DNA of 38,185 bases. It comes from a bacterium. Lineage in GTDB: Bacteria; Armatimonadota; Abditibacteriia; Abditibacteriales; Abditibacteriaceae. The notes beneath the pieces were generated by a model. That model did not search any database. It had not been told where the DNA came from and saw nothing but the letters and a program-made list of their open reading frames with translations. This document shows, piece after piece, positions 15,878 to 24,767 of this stretch. Each line of letters starts with the position of its first letter. Position 1 is the stretch's first letter. Position numbers and translations under genes: made by a program. The stretch spans positions 1-38,185 of the forward strand of contig SDZD01000059.1 of assembly GCA_004172935.1 (NCBI GenBank), read 5' to 3'.

Positions 15878-17008
15878 ATGGTCGGCAACGTTTCTGATGC
15901 TTCAATGACTGCAAAAATTGATAAATCTATGAAAAGATTGCCGTTGCCAGGCGAACGAGGAAGGAAAACATTCCTATCAATTCAGTATTTGCGCGCCTTC
16001 GCTGCGATATCTGTTTTGATATTTCACGCGACAACCACAGACGGATACTCCTTATTTGGTTGGACTGGATTTTATCACGGTCACCACGGTGTGGATGTTT
16101 TCTTTGTGATTAGTGGGTTCATCATGTTTACGGCCGCGAGGGGTGAGGGCGTTGCGAATTTCCTTTTGGCTAGGTTATTTCGCATATATCCTTTATACTG
16201 GATTGCTCTTCTCTTAACGGTCATCCTCTCTTTGTGTACGACCTCATACGGTTTAAGCGGCCGAGAGCTATTTGCCTCTATATTATTGTGGCCCAGATAT
16301 AGCTTTGGTCATCCTGATCAAATATGGCCAATACTGGTACCGGGCTGGACTTTGACGTATGAACTCTTCTTTTACATAGTTTTTGCAATTGGAATTTCGC
16401 TAAAGCGCGTAGTTATGTTCCCAACAACTTTCCTTATTGCCCTTATTGGCATGGGTTTGGTGGTGGATTTTAAAATCGCTCCCATGGTTGTGGCGACTAA
16501 TCCCATACTCGCTGAGTTTGTGGTCGGATTATGGATTGGAGTGATAGTTAGTCGTCGGACCCTAAGCATTCCTTCCGTCGCCGTTGCCTGGGGGGTGTTG
16601 GCCTTATCGTTTTGGCTGCTAAATTGGACAATGGCGCTCGTTATGGCGAATGCGGCGGGAATTGTGGCAACGGCTTTGGCTATGGAGCCAGTATTCCAGA
16701 GGAAGAAATTTGCATCGTTGAAGTTGCTTGGCGATGCGAGCTACTCAATTTACCTTGTTCACGTTCTTGTACTAGGATTGCCCCAAACGTTCTTTCCCGA
16801 TAAATTCATCAATCTTGACGTGATATCGCGTGGTTCCCTCGTATTATTTATGATATTTTCAGCTATTGCCACTGGGATTGTGGTGCATTTGATGATTGAA
16901 AAGCCTATTGTACGAAATCTGAGGCCGGTGAGTATGCATATTATAAAAATTCTAACCCAAAATAAAATATACGATAATTCAGATTCCGTGAAGAGTGCTG
17001 ACACGTGA
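15878..17008 (+). CDS. Membrane O-acyltransferase (acyltransferase-3 family)
   Basis: A 376-residue multi-pass protein with the acyltransferase-3 pattern: SIQYLRAFAAISVLIFHATT holding conserved Arg39 and His50, GHHGVDVFFVISGFIMF, the FLLARLFRIYPLYW arginine motif, LVPGWTLTYELFFY, and a late SYSIYLVHVLVLGL. Such enzymes usually acetylate sugars of surface polysaccharides from the cytoplasmic side, so it probably acylates the EPS repeat unit. GGGGA six bases before ATG 15878 supports the start. The gene is clearly AT-richer than the flanking genes. Its stop overlaps the next GTG start by four bases. Confidence 0.9.
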   Translation: MVGNVSDASMTAKIDKSMKRLPLPGERGRKTFLSIQYLRAFAAISVLIFHATTTDGYSLFGWTGFYHGHHGVDVFFVISGFIMFTAARGEGVANFLLARLFRIYPLYWIALLLTVILSLCTTSYGLSGRELFASILLWPRYSFGHPDQIWPILVPGWTLTYELFFYIVFAIGISLKRVVMFPTTFLIALIGMGLVVDFKIAPMVVATNPILAEFVVGLWIGVIVSRRTLSIPSVAVAWGVLALSFWLLNWTMALVMANAAGIVATALAMEPVFQRKKFASLKLLGDASYSIYLVHVLVLGLPQTFFPDKFINLDVISRGSLVLFMIFSAIATGIVVHLMIEKPIVRNLRPVSMHIIKILTQNKIYDNSDSVKSADT

Positions 17009-17925
17009 ATAATTGTTCAGGCGAGTACATCGTATATTTTTGCTACGGAAGGGAAGATATATTTATTCAGACTATGTTTTCAATTTTGACGTTGTTAAAG
17101 GTTTGCGGGGATGAAAATGGTCATGTAAATATTATCGTGTACACCGATGATGGAAAGAGATTTTCCAAATTTCCTGTAGAAATCGTAGAGTTGAATAAGT
17201 CTAAATTGAACGAATGGTTGTCTGGTTCGGATTATATTCACCGTCGAAAGACATGTGTCATAATTGATGCATTGGATCGTTTCGGCGGTAAAATCGCATT
17301 TATAGACTCCGATACATGGTTTCGTTGTCATCCAAAAAAGATCTTTGATCGTATAGCGCCTGGGAAAGCTGTATTTCATATTTGCGAAGGTTTTGTTGCA
17401 GCTACCCGCACGCCGTTCGATGATGCTCTCGCGCGTCAACTTCAGACGATCCCACTTGTACTCCGATCAGGAAATCCGGTACGGTTCGAAAAGCGTACGA
17501 AGATGTGGAACACTGGCGTTATCGGCGTCGATTCGGCGGATCGAGAGCTTCTGCTGGACGCGCTCCATCTAAGCGACGACATCTGGAGAACCGCAGATTC
17601 CAGTGGCGCCTATGGAGGGAAAATCCATCACGCAGAGCAGTTCGCCACGGGTTATGCGTTCAGGAACTGCCGGCTCAGCGAAGCGGCGGATTGCGTGTAT
17701 CATTATTGGCCAGGTGACGCGAAGCGGGCAGTGGCGATTGTTGCGCCCAGGTTGATTGATGAATGGGTTGCTGACAGAGGAGCTGAGGCCCTCAACAGGG
17801 TTTACGCGCATCGCTATCGCGAGCAAGGCTTGAGCGCTTGGTTTGACGCTTTCAAAATGTTGATCCGCCAGATGGCTTTGGCCCTAGGTTTTTCAGTTAA
17901 GGGGGCTCGTCGCAGCGTGCTCTGA
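17005..17925 (+). CDS. Glycosyltransferase with GT-A type DSD motif (GT8-like)
   Basis: A 306-residue protein opening YIVYFCYGREDIFIQTMFS and containing FIDSDTWFR, a metal-binding DxD-type motif near residues 98-106, then HICEGFVAATRTPF and KMWNTGVIGVDS. This layout fits nucleotide-diphospho-sugar transferases near family GT8; the exact family is uncertain. GTG 17005 overlaps the acyltransferase stop (GTGA), so the genes are coupled. The first 390 bp or so are AT-rich like the preceding gene, while the rest is GC-rich like the genome, which suggests a composition break inside the gene near 17395. Codons remain open across it. Confidence 0.7.
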   Translation: MNNCSGEYIVYFCYGREDIFIQTMFSILTLLKVCGDENGHVNIIVYTDDGKRFSKFPVEIVELNKSKLNEWLSGSDYIHRRKTCVIIDALDRFGGKIAFIDSDTWFRCHPKKIFDRIAPGKAVFHICEGFVAATRTPFDDALARQLQTIPLVLRSGNPVRFEKRTKMWNTGVIGVDSADRELLLDALHLSDDIWRTADSSGAYGGKIHHAEQFATGYAFRNCRLSEAADCVYHYWPGDAKRAVAIVAPRLIDEWVADRGAEALNRVYAHRYREQGLSAWFDAFKMLIRQMALALGFSVKGARRSVL

Positions 17926-18184
17926 GCTTTTGCAAATCAGCAGCCAAACAGAGCTGGAGGCGGACCGCGGGCCCCGTGTGGTAATTCGGAGCCATGGGAC
18001 CGGGCAAGCGGACGGGTTGCGGTGTTCCAGATCTCGGCGGCCGGTGTTGCACTGCAGCGATTTGGCCCTATCGATGTTTGAAACAGCATGACTTTCTGAA
18101 TCAACATGGAGGTTTCCTCTTGACCGATCGCCACGCAAAGAGGGCTGCCAGAACGAGCAGATCAAGTTGGGTGCCTGTGTTAAG

Positions 18185-19546
18185 ATGGCGACCAATCGGA
18201 TGTTTAGGGGTGTCAGGCGCCCCGGCGATAGCGAGGCTCTCGTCGTGAACCAAATGCCCGATGCCGATCGTGTTGCGGCCCCAGTCTCAAAGTCAGGCGC
18301 GGAAGGTGGTACAACGATTCTGTTTGTGACTCGGCTTCCCCCCGATCCGGATGGCCCCGGAGGCACTCAGCGAGCTATGCAATTGCTTCGAGCGCTGGCG
18401 TCCATTGGGATTGTCGATCTCGTCCTGCTACATCGATCCTCTGATCTCGAGGCCGTCAAGACGCTGAGTGGGCCCGCCCAGTCGCTCGTTAGGAATTTTG
18501 CCGCCTTAGAAATTTCCGAATGGGCTCCCGCAAAACATTCCGTTTCGAAATGGAAATGGAAATGGCGACAAATTGAAGAAGTTTTCAGATTGCATGCGGT
18601 AGATGCCCCTCGATTCTCCGCGAGTATGATTTCGAAAATTGCCTCCGTATTGCCCGAAAGTGATTACGACGTCATATTTGCAGGGCGATTGTCCTCTGCA
18701 TGTATTGTAAATCAGCTGATGAGTAATGGGCAATTACGCGCCCGAACTCGCGTCTCTGACTTGGATGACCTCATTTCTCGATTTCGTGAAAGGGAGCTGA
18801 AGGTGGTCGGCGCGGCACAAGGTATGTTGCGGCGAATTTTGCAGCGAATTAGCATACGCCGAGTCCGAAATGCAGAACTAGAAATCTGTCGTCACTGGGA
18901 CGCAGTAGGTCTTCCGGTCGCGGAGGAGCTCGAATGGCTGCGCGCTCGAGTCCCTGCCGCGGCGTTACAGCTATTCCCGAATGTAGTGGATCGCAGATTG
19001 CTTCCTATTCAACGGTCGACCAAACCCAATATCCTCTTTGTCGGACATCTCGGATACACTCCCAATATCGATGGTTTAAGAACGTTCCTGACCGAAGCAT
19101 GGCCATGCATACTGCAAAGAGTTCCAGAAGCGACGCTCACCGTGGTAGGAATGTATCCCGACCTCGCGCTTTCACAATTTGTGGCGGACAATGGCGGTAA
19201 ATTATATGCCAATGTTCCTTCCGTTGAGCCTTACTACCAGAATTCAACTCTCGTGATTTCACCAATTCGCTATGCTAGCGGCACCCGTATCAAGATTATC
19301 GAGGCGATGGCCTTTGGTCGACCAGTAGTTTCCACCAAAATAGGTGCGGAGGGCTTGCAAATAAAATCTGGCGATCATGCGTTAATTGTCGATGATATGA
19401 AGGAATTTTCTGAAGCTGTTGTGCGCCTATGTACAGATGATGATTTATATGACCATATCGTTTTCTCAGCAAATGTCCTTCAAAAGCAAAAATATTCGCT
19501 GGATGCTCTGACTGAAGAAATACGCGAAGCGATTATGTGTCCCTGA
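18185..19546 (+). CDS. Family 4-type glycosyltransferase (GT-B)
   Basis: Has the GT4 donor-side signature: NILFVGHLGYTPNIDGLRTF, then SVEPYYQNSTLVISPIRY and GTRIKIIEAMAFGRPVV with the acidic residue that contacts the nucleotide sugar. The N-terminal acceptor lobe begins ILFVTRLPPDPDGPGGTQRA near residue 45. The start is uncertain: ATG 18185 is used, TTG 18167 is possible, and GTG 18245 after GAGG is also reasonable, since the first 40 residues look poorly conserved. The preceding gap (17926-18184) shows nothing I recognise. About 450 residues. Confidence 0.85.
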   Translation: MATNRMFRGVRRPGDSEALVVNQMPDADRVAAPVSKSGAEGGTTILFVTRLPPDPDGPGGTQRAMQLLRALASIGIVDLVLLHRSSDLEAVKTLSGPAQSLVRNFAALEISEWAPAKHSVSKWKWKWRQIEEVFRLHAVDAPRFSASMISKIASVLPESDYDVIFAGRLSSACIVNQLMSNGQLRARTRVSDLDDLISRFRERELKVVGAAQGMLRRILQRISIRRVRNAELEICRHWDAVGLPVAEELEWLRARVPAAALQLFPNVVDRRLLPIQRSTKPNILFVGHLGYTPNIDGLRTFLTEAWPCILQRVPEATLTVVGMYPDLALSQFVADNGGKLYANVPSVEPYYQNSTLVISPIRYASGTRIKIIEAMAFGRPVVSTKIGAEGLQIKSGDHALIVDDMKEFSEAVVRLCTDDDLYDHIVFSANVLQKQKYSLDALTEEIREAIMCP

Positions 19547-19622
19547 AAGGGAGGGGCATCCGGAAGATGCTTCATTAATAAGTCAAAAATTGTCTTTGGC
19601 TATTCATCTTGGAAATTTCAAC

Positions 19623-20879
19623 GTGAACATACTCTTCGTCACCAATGAAGTGCCTGTAACTACGGGAAGCGGCTCGCAGCGTCGAGCGGCCATGCATCTG
19701 CGCGCGTTAAAGCGACTGGGGCACGTGACCATGATTGTGCCACCACTCGATGAATTCCGCGATAGATATGATCCAGCGGACATCGTGCTCGAACGTGAGC
19801 CCACGATGGCTGAAGACAGATTTTGGCGGCATGAAAGTTCAAAATCGGTCATTAAACGGTGGGTTCATGCACTTCGGAAGCTCAATTTTGTCGATGCTCG
19901 CGCGAGATCGGTGGATCGAGAGCGATTTTCAGATCTAGTCGCGCAAAAGTACGATCTTTTGTTTGCCTTTCGTCTTAGAAGTGTCGTTTGGTGGGAGTCT
20001 ATATTTCGGAATTCGTGCGATCAAACTATGACTCGCGTTATAGACTTCGATGACATAGAATCCGTCGTCTTTAGTAAGCGAATAGAGCGGGAGACACGAC
20101 CTTTCTGGAGGTGGAAATTTTCTCGCGAGCTTGCGTGGTTGCGCTCCACTGAAAGGCGGGTCGCCAGTCAGTGGAATGCCTTCTGTCAGTGTTCTGAAAT
20201 TGACGCGACGAGGATGAACTCGCTTACTTCACGGACCGCTTGGGTGATTCCGAATGCATACGACTTTCAGCCATTCCCCGAGGAGCAGAATTCGGAGTGC
20301 TGCGTCCTCCTGTTTGTTGGGACGCTATCCTATTTCCCGAACGTAGAGGGTATAGAATGGTTTTTCCGTGAAGTTTGGCCGATTGTTCGTCAGAAACTCG
20401 ACGAGCGGGTTAGGCTGGAGATCGTCGGGTTGAGGCCGCCAGCTCAAATTCAAGCTCTTGACCTGGAGCCCGCTGTAAGCGTCACGGCGAATGCACCTTC
20501 GGTTGCGCCCCATTATGCAGAGGCCCACATCATAATCGCTCCATTGATGGCGGGATCCGGAACCCGGATTAAGCTGATCGAAGCCTCAGCGATGGGTCGT
20601 GCCATCGTAACTACATCGCTTGGATGTGAAGGATTGGGATTTGTCGATGGTGTTCACGCCGAGATTGCCGATAATCCAGAGGAATTTGCTGAGCGGGTTA
20701 TCGCGCTAGCACGCAACCCAGCTAGGCGGGCGGGACTTGCTGAGGCCGCTCGAGAACACGCGATAGCTGCATTCTCTAGCGATGCTGTTGTAGAGAGTCT
20801 TGAGCAAAATCTTCGAGATCTGCTTGCTAAATCCACGCGAGATTTTTCTCAGACAATCGCCGAATCGCGTCGAGTCTAG
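19623..20879 (+). CDS. Family 4-type glycosyltransferase (GT-B), related to the preceding one
   Basis: A 418-residue GT-B enzyme with ILFVTNEVPVTTGSGSQRRA at the N-terminus, VLLFVGTLSYFPNVEGIEWF in the middle, and APHYAEAHIIIAPLMAGSG then GTRIKLIEASAMGRAIV near the end. The same blocks in the same order occur in the gene just upstream, so the two are probably paralogues that add different sugars. GTG 19623 follows TTGGAAATTT and aligns with the neighbour's lobe start. The 3' end overlaps the convergent pyruvyl transferase gene by 53 bp. Confidence 0.85.
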   Translation: MNILFVTNEVPVTTGSGSQRRAAMHLRALKRLGHVTMIVPPLDEFRDRYDPADIVLEREPTMAEDRFWRHESSKSVIKRWVHALRKLNFVDARARSVDRERFSDLVAQKYDLLFAFRLRSVVWWESIFRNSCDQTMTRVIDFDDIESVVFSKRIERETRPFWRWKFSRELAWLRSTERRVASQWNAFCQCSEIDATRMNSLTSRTAWVIPNAYDFQPFPEEQNSECCVLLFVGTLSYFPNVEGIEWFFREVWPIVRQKLDERVRLEIVGLRPPAQIQALDLEPAVSVTANAPSVAPHYAEAHIIIAPLMAGSGTRIKLIEASAMGRAIVTTSLGCEGLGFVDGVHAEIADNPEEFAERVIALARNPARRAGLAEAAREHAIAAFSSDAVVESLEQNLRDLLAKSTRDFSQTIAESRRV

Positions 20880-22017
20880 ATATTATCTTTGCCCTCAGGC
20901 CTTCCCGTTCCGCCGTCAACATTTCGAGCTTGGAGTGCAAGTACCCCGAATCTAACGCCTCGTGGGTGGATATCAGCAAGCCTTCCTCGTCAAGTCGCGC
21001 GTGCTGCATCAAGCCCTCAAACTTGCCCACGTACACAACCGATACAACTGGAACTCCCATCCCGAGGCATGCGATCGCGAGGTGCATGCGGCCGCTAATA
21101 GCCAAGTCAGCATGTGCGCATAAGGCTTTAACGTCCCAGGCGGTGAATGGAGGTCGAAGCATGCGCACCCGATCGGGGAAATCGTTGTCTAACATCGATC
21201 GAAGCTGCTCGAGTGCTTCTACGTCACCAAACGGTGCTGGACGAAAATCATGTGGAACTAAAAGAATTGAACGCTTCGTTGAGGCGGACAACCAACGGCG
21301 CAGTGCACATTCCATCGCCCGAATGCCATCGCCGTGCATGCGCGATAAAGTGTGACCGCTTAGGTTGGCAAATAATATAAGGTCACCTTCAGACTTACGC
21401 TCCTCAAGCCAAGCATTTATTTTGAAAGCATGGTCCGAACATAGTTCCGGCTTTAGCAAGAAAGCCAAATCTGCTGTCAAAATGCCTTCACGTCGGGTTG
21501 CAGATTTGAATCGTTCAAACGAAATGGGATCTCGAGGGGTGAATACCACACCACTAGCCGTGCTGATGCGATGCGACACATGGTGATCTGCTTCGTTTGA
21601 GAAGCTAAAATTAATTAAGCCCGCCTTGCAGCCTGCCTGATGCGCCCGCACAAGTTTACCCAGCCATCGCAAAGGCAGTGTATTGCCGTAAACTCCGTCG
21701 GCTACGTCCGCTCCGATCGTAAGTACTGCGTTTGATTCCAGAATTAATTTCCAAAACGTCGGCGAGAAATTGGATGGAGTTTTTAAAAACTCCGTGCGTG
21801 TTGGAGATCGCAGTGAAATCTCCAGCCATCCGGGCATGTAGACGAACGTGGGAAGCAATCGCCTGGCACAAAGCTGCTCGCGAACAACTTCGACCATCGC
21901 CTGATCGCCGACGCTTCCCACGCTCTCAGGGACGAATACGGCTACAGATCGCGGATTTACGCTGACCCTCCTCATCGTTCTGATTGCTTTCATCGACAGC
22001 GTCTTTAGAACGTTCAA
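20827..22017 (-). CDS. Polysaccharide pyruvyl transferase family protein
   Basis: A 396-residue enzyme of the WcaK/CsaB/ExoV family, which transfers pyruvate from phosphoenolpyruvate as a ketal onto sugars and makes the polymer acidic. Visible marks are VFVPESVGSVGDQAMVEVV near the N-terminus, LTADLAFLLKP in the middle and the family hallmark ISGRMHLAIACLGMGVPVV followed by VYVGKFEGLM. Start ATG 22017. It is the second gene of a leftward pair with wzx, 46 bp apart, and its 3' end overlaps the facing glycosyltransferase gene. Confidence 0.88.
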   Translation of the reverse strand: MNVLKTLSMKAIRTMRRVSVNPRSVAVFVPESVGSVGDQAMVEVVREQLCARRLLPTFVYMPGWLEISLRSPTRTEFLKTPSNFSPTFWKLILESNAVLTIGADVADGVYGNTLPLRWLGKLVRAHQAGCKAGLINFSFSNEADHHVSHRISTASGVVFTPRDPISFERFKSATRREGILTADLAFLLKPELCSDHAFKINAWLEERKSEGDLILFANLSGHTLSRMHGDGIRAMECALRRWLSASTKRSILLVPHDFRPAPFGDVEALEQLRSMLDNDFPDRVRMLRPPFTAWDVKALCAHADLAISGRMHLAIACLGMGVPVVSVVYVGKFEGLMQHARLDEEGLLISTHEALDSGYLHSKLEMLTAEREGLRAKIISRLDAIRRLSEKNLAWI

Positions 22018-22063
22018 CCTAAGTTCTCCAATTTTTCAACATCCTTGAGGACGTTTCAGGCGA

Positions 22064-23575
22064 TCAGTCCTGCTTTCGTCTCATACGCGGCGCTATCACC
22101 CGTTTGAAAACCGCCGATGACAGGGCGGCAAATTCTGTCTCCGGTCCGGATGGGCGGCTTTCGAGAATCCAGGCGATGTAGCTGGTAGCCGAATAGGCCA
22201 CTGCACCGAGAGCAACTTGAATAGCGAGAAATGCGCAGCCGTCCCAGAACGATTCAGGAAGGGCAAGCTCTCGCTGCACGACCAAGATCGTGCAGATCAT
22301 CGTGGCGCTCGCTCCAAGTGAGCGCTTGTTCGCTAGAATTTGAGTAGCAGCGGATATGCCAAGCAGGCGGTTGACCAGTGTCATGTTTAGCGCGGTGGCG
22401 GCTGCGCCACTGCCCAATCGGGCGAGCACAACACCCGTGAAGCCACCAAAAATCAGACCACCGAGTATCAATGGCAGCCGGATCACCAGGATAAGCATGT
22501 CTCGTTTAAAGAGAGTCTTGGTTTCTCCCATCGCCATCGCGAGTGGTAGCAGAGATGTTGCCAGGTTCTGAAGCGCCAACACCGATGACAAAACCTGTAT
22601 CACAAGTACCGCGGGCATCCATTTTTCACCCAGAACGAGACGTACTAGCGGCTCTGCTATTGCGGCAAATCCGAGTCCGATTGGCAATGCGATCGCGCAT
22701 AGGAGTGCTTGCGCGCGTAAATACGCTGCTCGTAAACGTTCGGGTTCATCTCTGAGGCGGGAAAACGCCGGAAAGAGCGTCTGTGCAATGGGGGCCGTAG
22801 CTTCCCGCGTCGGCAATGTTGCCAAGTTATCTCCATAGCTATACTGTCCAACATCTCCACTCGTCAAAAAGTATCCTATGAAAAGGTTGTCCAGGCGATA
22901 ATTTATGGTTTGAACGACCTGTGTTAGGGAAAGCCAAGCGGAAAAAGAGAGAAGATCATTGATCTTCGATATAGAAGGCTTTGGCATAAACGGAGACAGA
23001 GCATAAGTAACAAATACCGCTACAGTCTCGGATGTAGCTGTTCCAACTACTAAAGCCCAGTAGGTGTTTAGCTTCCATGCCACAAGCATGGCAACAATGA
23101 AGCCACTTATCTTTTTTGATACATCCAGAATGAAAATTTGATGAAATACTAAATCTCGTGTAAACAAAACAGTGGTTGGATTGCTCAAGCTTTGTATAAA
23201 GGTCACCGCTGACATGGCAATTACCAACGGAATTAGTCTTGAATCACCGTAGAAATTCGCCAATGGCGATGCGGATATTCCGAGCACTGCGGCGAGGAGG
23301 GCTCCGCGTATTGCACTGAGCGTCCATGCGGTGTCGAAATGCTTTCGACTCGGATTCTCGTGATGGACCAAAGCCGCTGATAGCGGAATGTCGGTGACAG
23401 AAGACACGATTGCGATAACGGTGCTTGCAATCGCGACCAATCCAAAATCTTCGGGAAGCAGCAGGCGCGCTAGGATGAGCGTGCTGACAAATCCGATAAG
23501 ATTGACCAGCGCGCGGGAGGCGGCGAGCCATGTCGCGCCGCGAACCATCTTCGCTTTCATCCCTAGCTCTGTCAT
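22064..23575 (-). CDS. wzx: Lipid-linked repeat-unit flippase (Wzx, MOP superfamily)
   Basis: A 503-residue protein with 12-14 hydrophobic segments and the WzxC-like opening KAKMVRGATWLAASRALVNLIG, followed by ILARLLLPEDFGLVAIAS. That opening is typical of oligosaccharide flippases that move undecaprenyl-linked units across the inner membrane. Length is normal. It starts a leftward transcription unit with the pyruvyl transferase. It is divergent from the glycosyltransferase at 23691, and the 115-bp space between holds a perfect palindrome. Confidence 0.92.
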   Translation of the reverse strand: MTELGMKAKMVRGATWLAASRALVNLIGFVSTLILARLLLPEDFGLVAIASTVIAIVSSVTDIPLSAALVHHENPSRKHFDTAWTLSAIRGALLAAVLGISASPLANFYGDSRLIPLVIAMSAVTFIQSLSNPTTVLFTRDLVFHQIFILDVSKKISGFIVAMLVAWKLNTYWALVVGTATSETVAVFVTYALSPFMPKPSISKINDLLSFSAWLSLTQVVQTINYRLDNLFIGYFLTSGDVGQYSYGDNLATLPTREATAPIAQTLFPAFSRLRDEPERLRAAYLRAQALLCAIALPIGLGFAAIAEPLVRLVLGEKWMPAVLVIQVLSSVLALQNLATSLLPLAMAMGETKTLFKRDMLILVIRLPLILGGLIFGGFTGVVLARLGSGAAATALNMTLVNRLLGISAATQILANKRSLGASATMICTILVVQRELALPESFWDGCAFLAIQVALGAVAYSATSYIAWILESRPSGPETEFAALSSAVFKRVIAPRMRRKQD

Positions 23576-23624
23576 GCTTCCCCGCTACACTCGGTTCGTT
23601 TATGCTGCAAAGGCTAACACTCCG

Positions 23625-23639
23625 TTTTGCGTCGCAAAA
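23625..23639. promoter_or_regulatory. Perfect palindrome TTTTGCG-T-CGCAAAA between divergent genes
   Basis: Seven-base arms are exact reverse complements around one central base. The site lies midway in the 23576-23690 divergent space, where both the wzx unit and the glycosyltransferase pair must have promoters. It has no U-tract and no gene ends here, so it fits an operator better than a terminator. The regulator is unknown. Confidence 0.45.
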
Positions 23640-23690
23640 TCGGTAATCCGTTCTGGTTGTTCAAAAGCTGCAGGTGTCGTAGTTCACGGT

Positions 23691-24746
23691 ATGTCTTATG
23701 ATAGAAATGCAACCCGAGATCCCGCTTTTGGCCTGCGTCATACCTCGCGGGGGCCGCTCGTGTTGTTGTTTTATGATGGTTACGAATGGCGCGCGCGTTC
23801 AGGCGTGATCGCAGGCTCGCTTGCGCAGCTCCGGCGCTTGGCGCGCTATGTCTATCGCAGCATCAGGCGCAAGCAAGTGCGAACTGGATTTTATACCGCG
23901 TTCGTGGCTCTGCGCACAGCTTTGGAGCGTCACGGTTGTGACGTGAGAGTGAACGATTTTGCCACCGCTGCTTCGATGCCGGATTACCCTATTGGCCTTG
24001 CTGGCTATCCAAGCGTTCTGGATGCGGTGCGCCTCGAAAATCCGGTCGTTTTCGGGCCGGGGGATTTCGGTGCTCCTGAGGCTGCAGCGCGCGTAGCGGG
24101 CTGGGCGAACATGAAGTTGCTCATCCAGCCGTCAGACTGGTTCCGCGACTACTATCGACCGAGCTGTGGCGACAAGGTCGTGACCTGGGCTGCGGGCATT
24201 GACACCATGCGGTGGAGTGAGGTGCCCCCGACGGAAAAATCCCTGGATGTTCTCATCTATGACAAGATTCGCTGGGATCGCGAGACGCGGGTTTCCGCGG
24301 TTCTTGACCGACTAATCTCGCATCTCGACGAGCGAAATTTGTCTTATCGGGTGCTTCGCTACGGCCATCACCACCAGGGGGCATTTGCTGAAGGACTGAG
24401 ATGCGCGAGGTCACTTGCCTTCCTTTGCGAGCACGAAACCCAAGGTCTGGCTTACCAGGAGGCCTTGGCTTCGGGCGTGCCAGTATTCGCATGGGATGAG
24501 GAGGAGTTCATCGATCCCCTGCTCAACCGGGATATGCCGTCGGGTCTGATGGTTAGTTCAGTGCCATATTTTGATGCGCGCTGCGGTGTCAGATCCAAGC
24601 TGGATGAGTTGGAGCAGCGATTCGACGATTTTTGGAGCCGGCTGAATAATTTTCAGCCACGGGCCTATGTTGAAGAAACTTTGTCGCTTGAGAGATCGGC
24701 TCAAATTTATCTTCAGCTTTATGCTGAGGCGGGAGCGGCCGTGTAG
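23691..24746 (+). CDS. Probable glycosyltransferase (GT-B-like)
   Basis: A product of about 351 residues. The N-terminal part has PLVLLFYDGYEWRARSGV and a YTAFVALRTALERHGCDV segment; the C-terminal half has FLCEHETQGLAYQEALASG with PVFAWDEEEF, which is the donor-site pattern of GT1/GT4-type enzymes. Sequence between the lobes is less typical, so the assignment is general. The open frame extends far upstream, overlapping wzx on the other strand, but ATG 23691 is the first start clear of that gene; GTG 23760 is an alternative and no ribosome site is strong. It is followed 21 bp later by a GT2 gene. Confidence 0.7.
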   Translation: MSYDRNATRDPAFGLRHTSRGPLVLLFYDGYEWRARSGVIAGSLAQLRRLARYVYRSIRRKQVRTGFYTAFVALRTALERHGCDVRVNDFATAASMPDYPIGLAGYPSVLDAVRLENPVVFGPGDFGAPEAAARVAGWANMKLLIQPSDWFRDYYRPSCGDKVVTWAAGIDTMRWSEVPPTEKSLDVLIYDKIRWDRETRVSAVLDRLISHLDERNLSYRVLRYGHHHQGAFAEGLRCARSLAFLCEHETQGLAYQEALASGVPVFAWDEEEFIDPLLNRDMPSGLMVSSVPYFDARCGVRSKLDELEQRFDDFWSRLNNFQPRAYVEETLSLERSAQIYLQLYAEAGAAV

Positions 24747-24767
24747 TATCTTGGGGGGAGTAGTCAT

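Noticed and set aside
17893..18366. Minus-strand frame of 157 codons between two glycosyltransferase genes
   Set aside because: No recognisable domain, and it overlaps the start of a well-supported glycosyltransferase gene.
23388..23690. Upstream extension of the glycosyltransferase frame into wzx
   Set aside because: It lies antisense to the conserved N-terminus of wzx and has no glycosyltransferase features; start moved to 23691.
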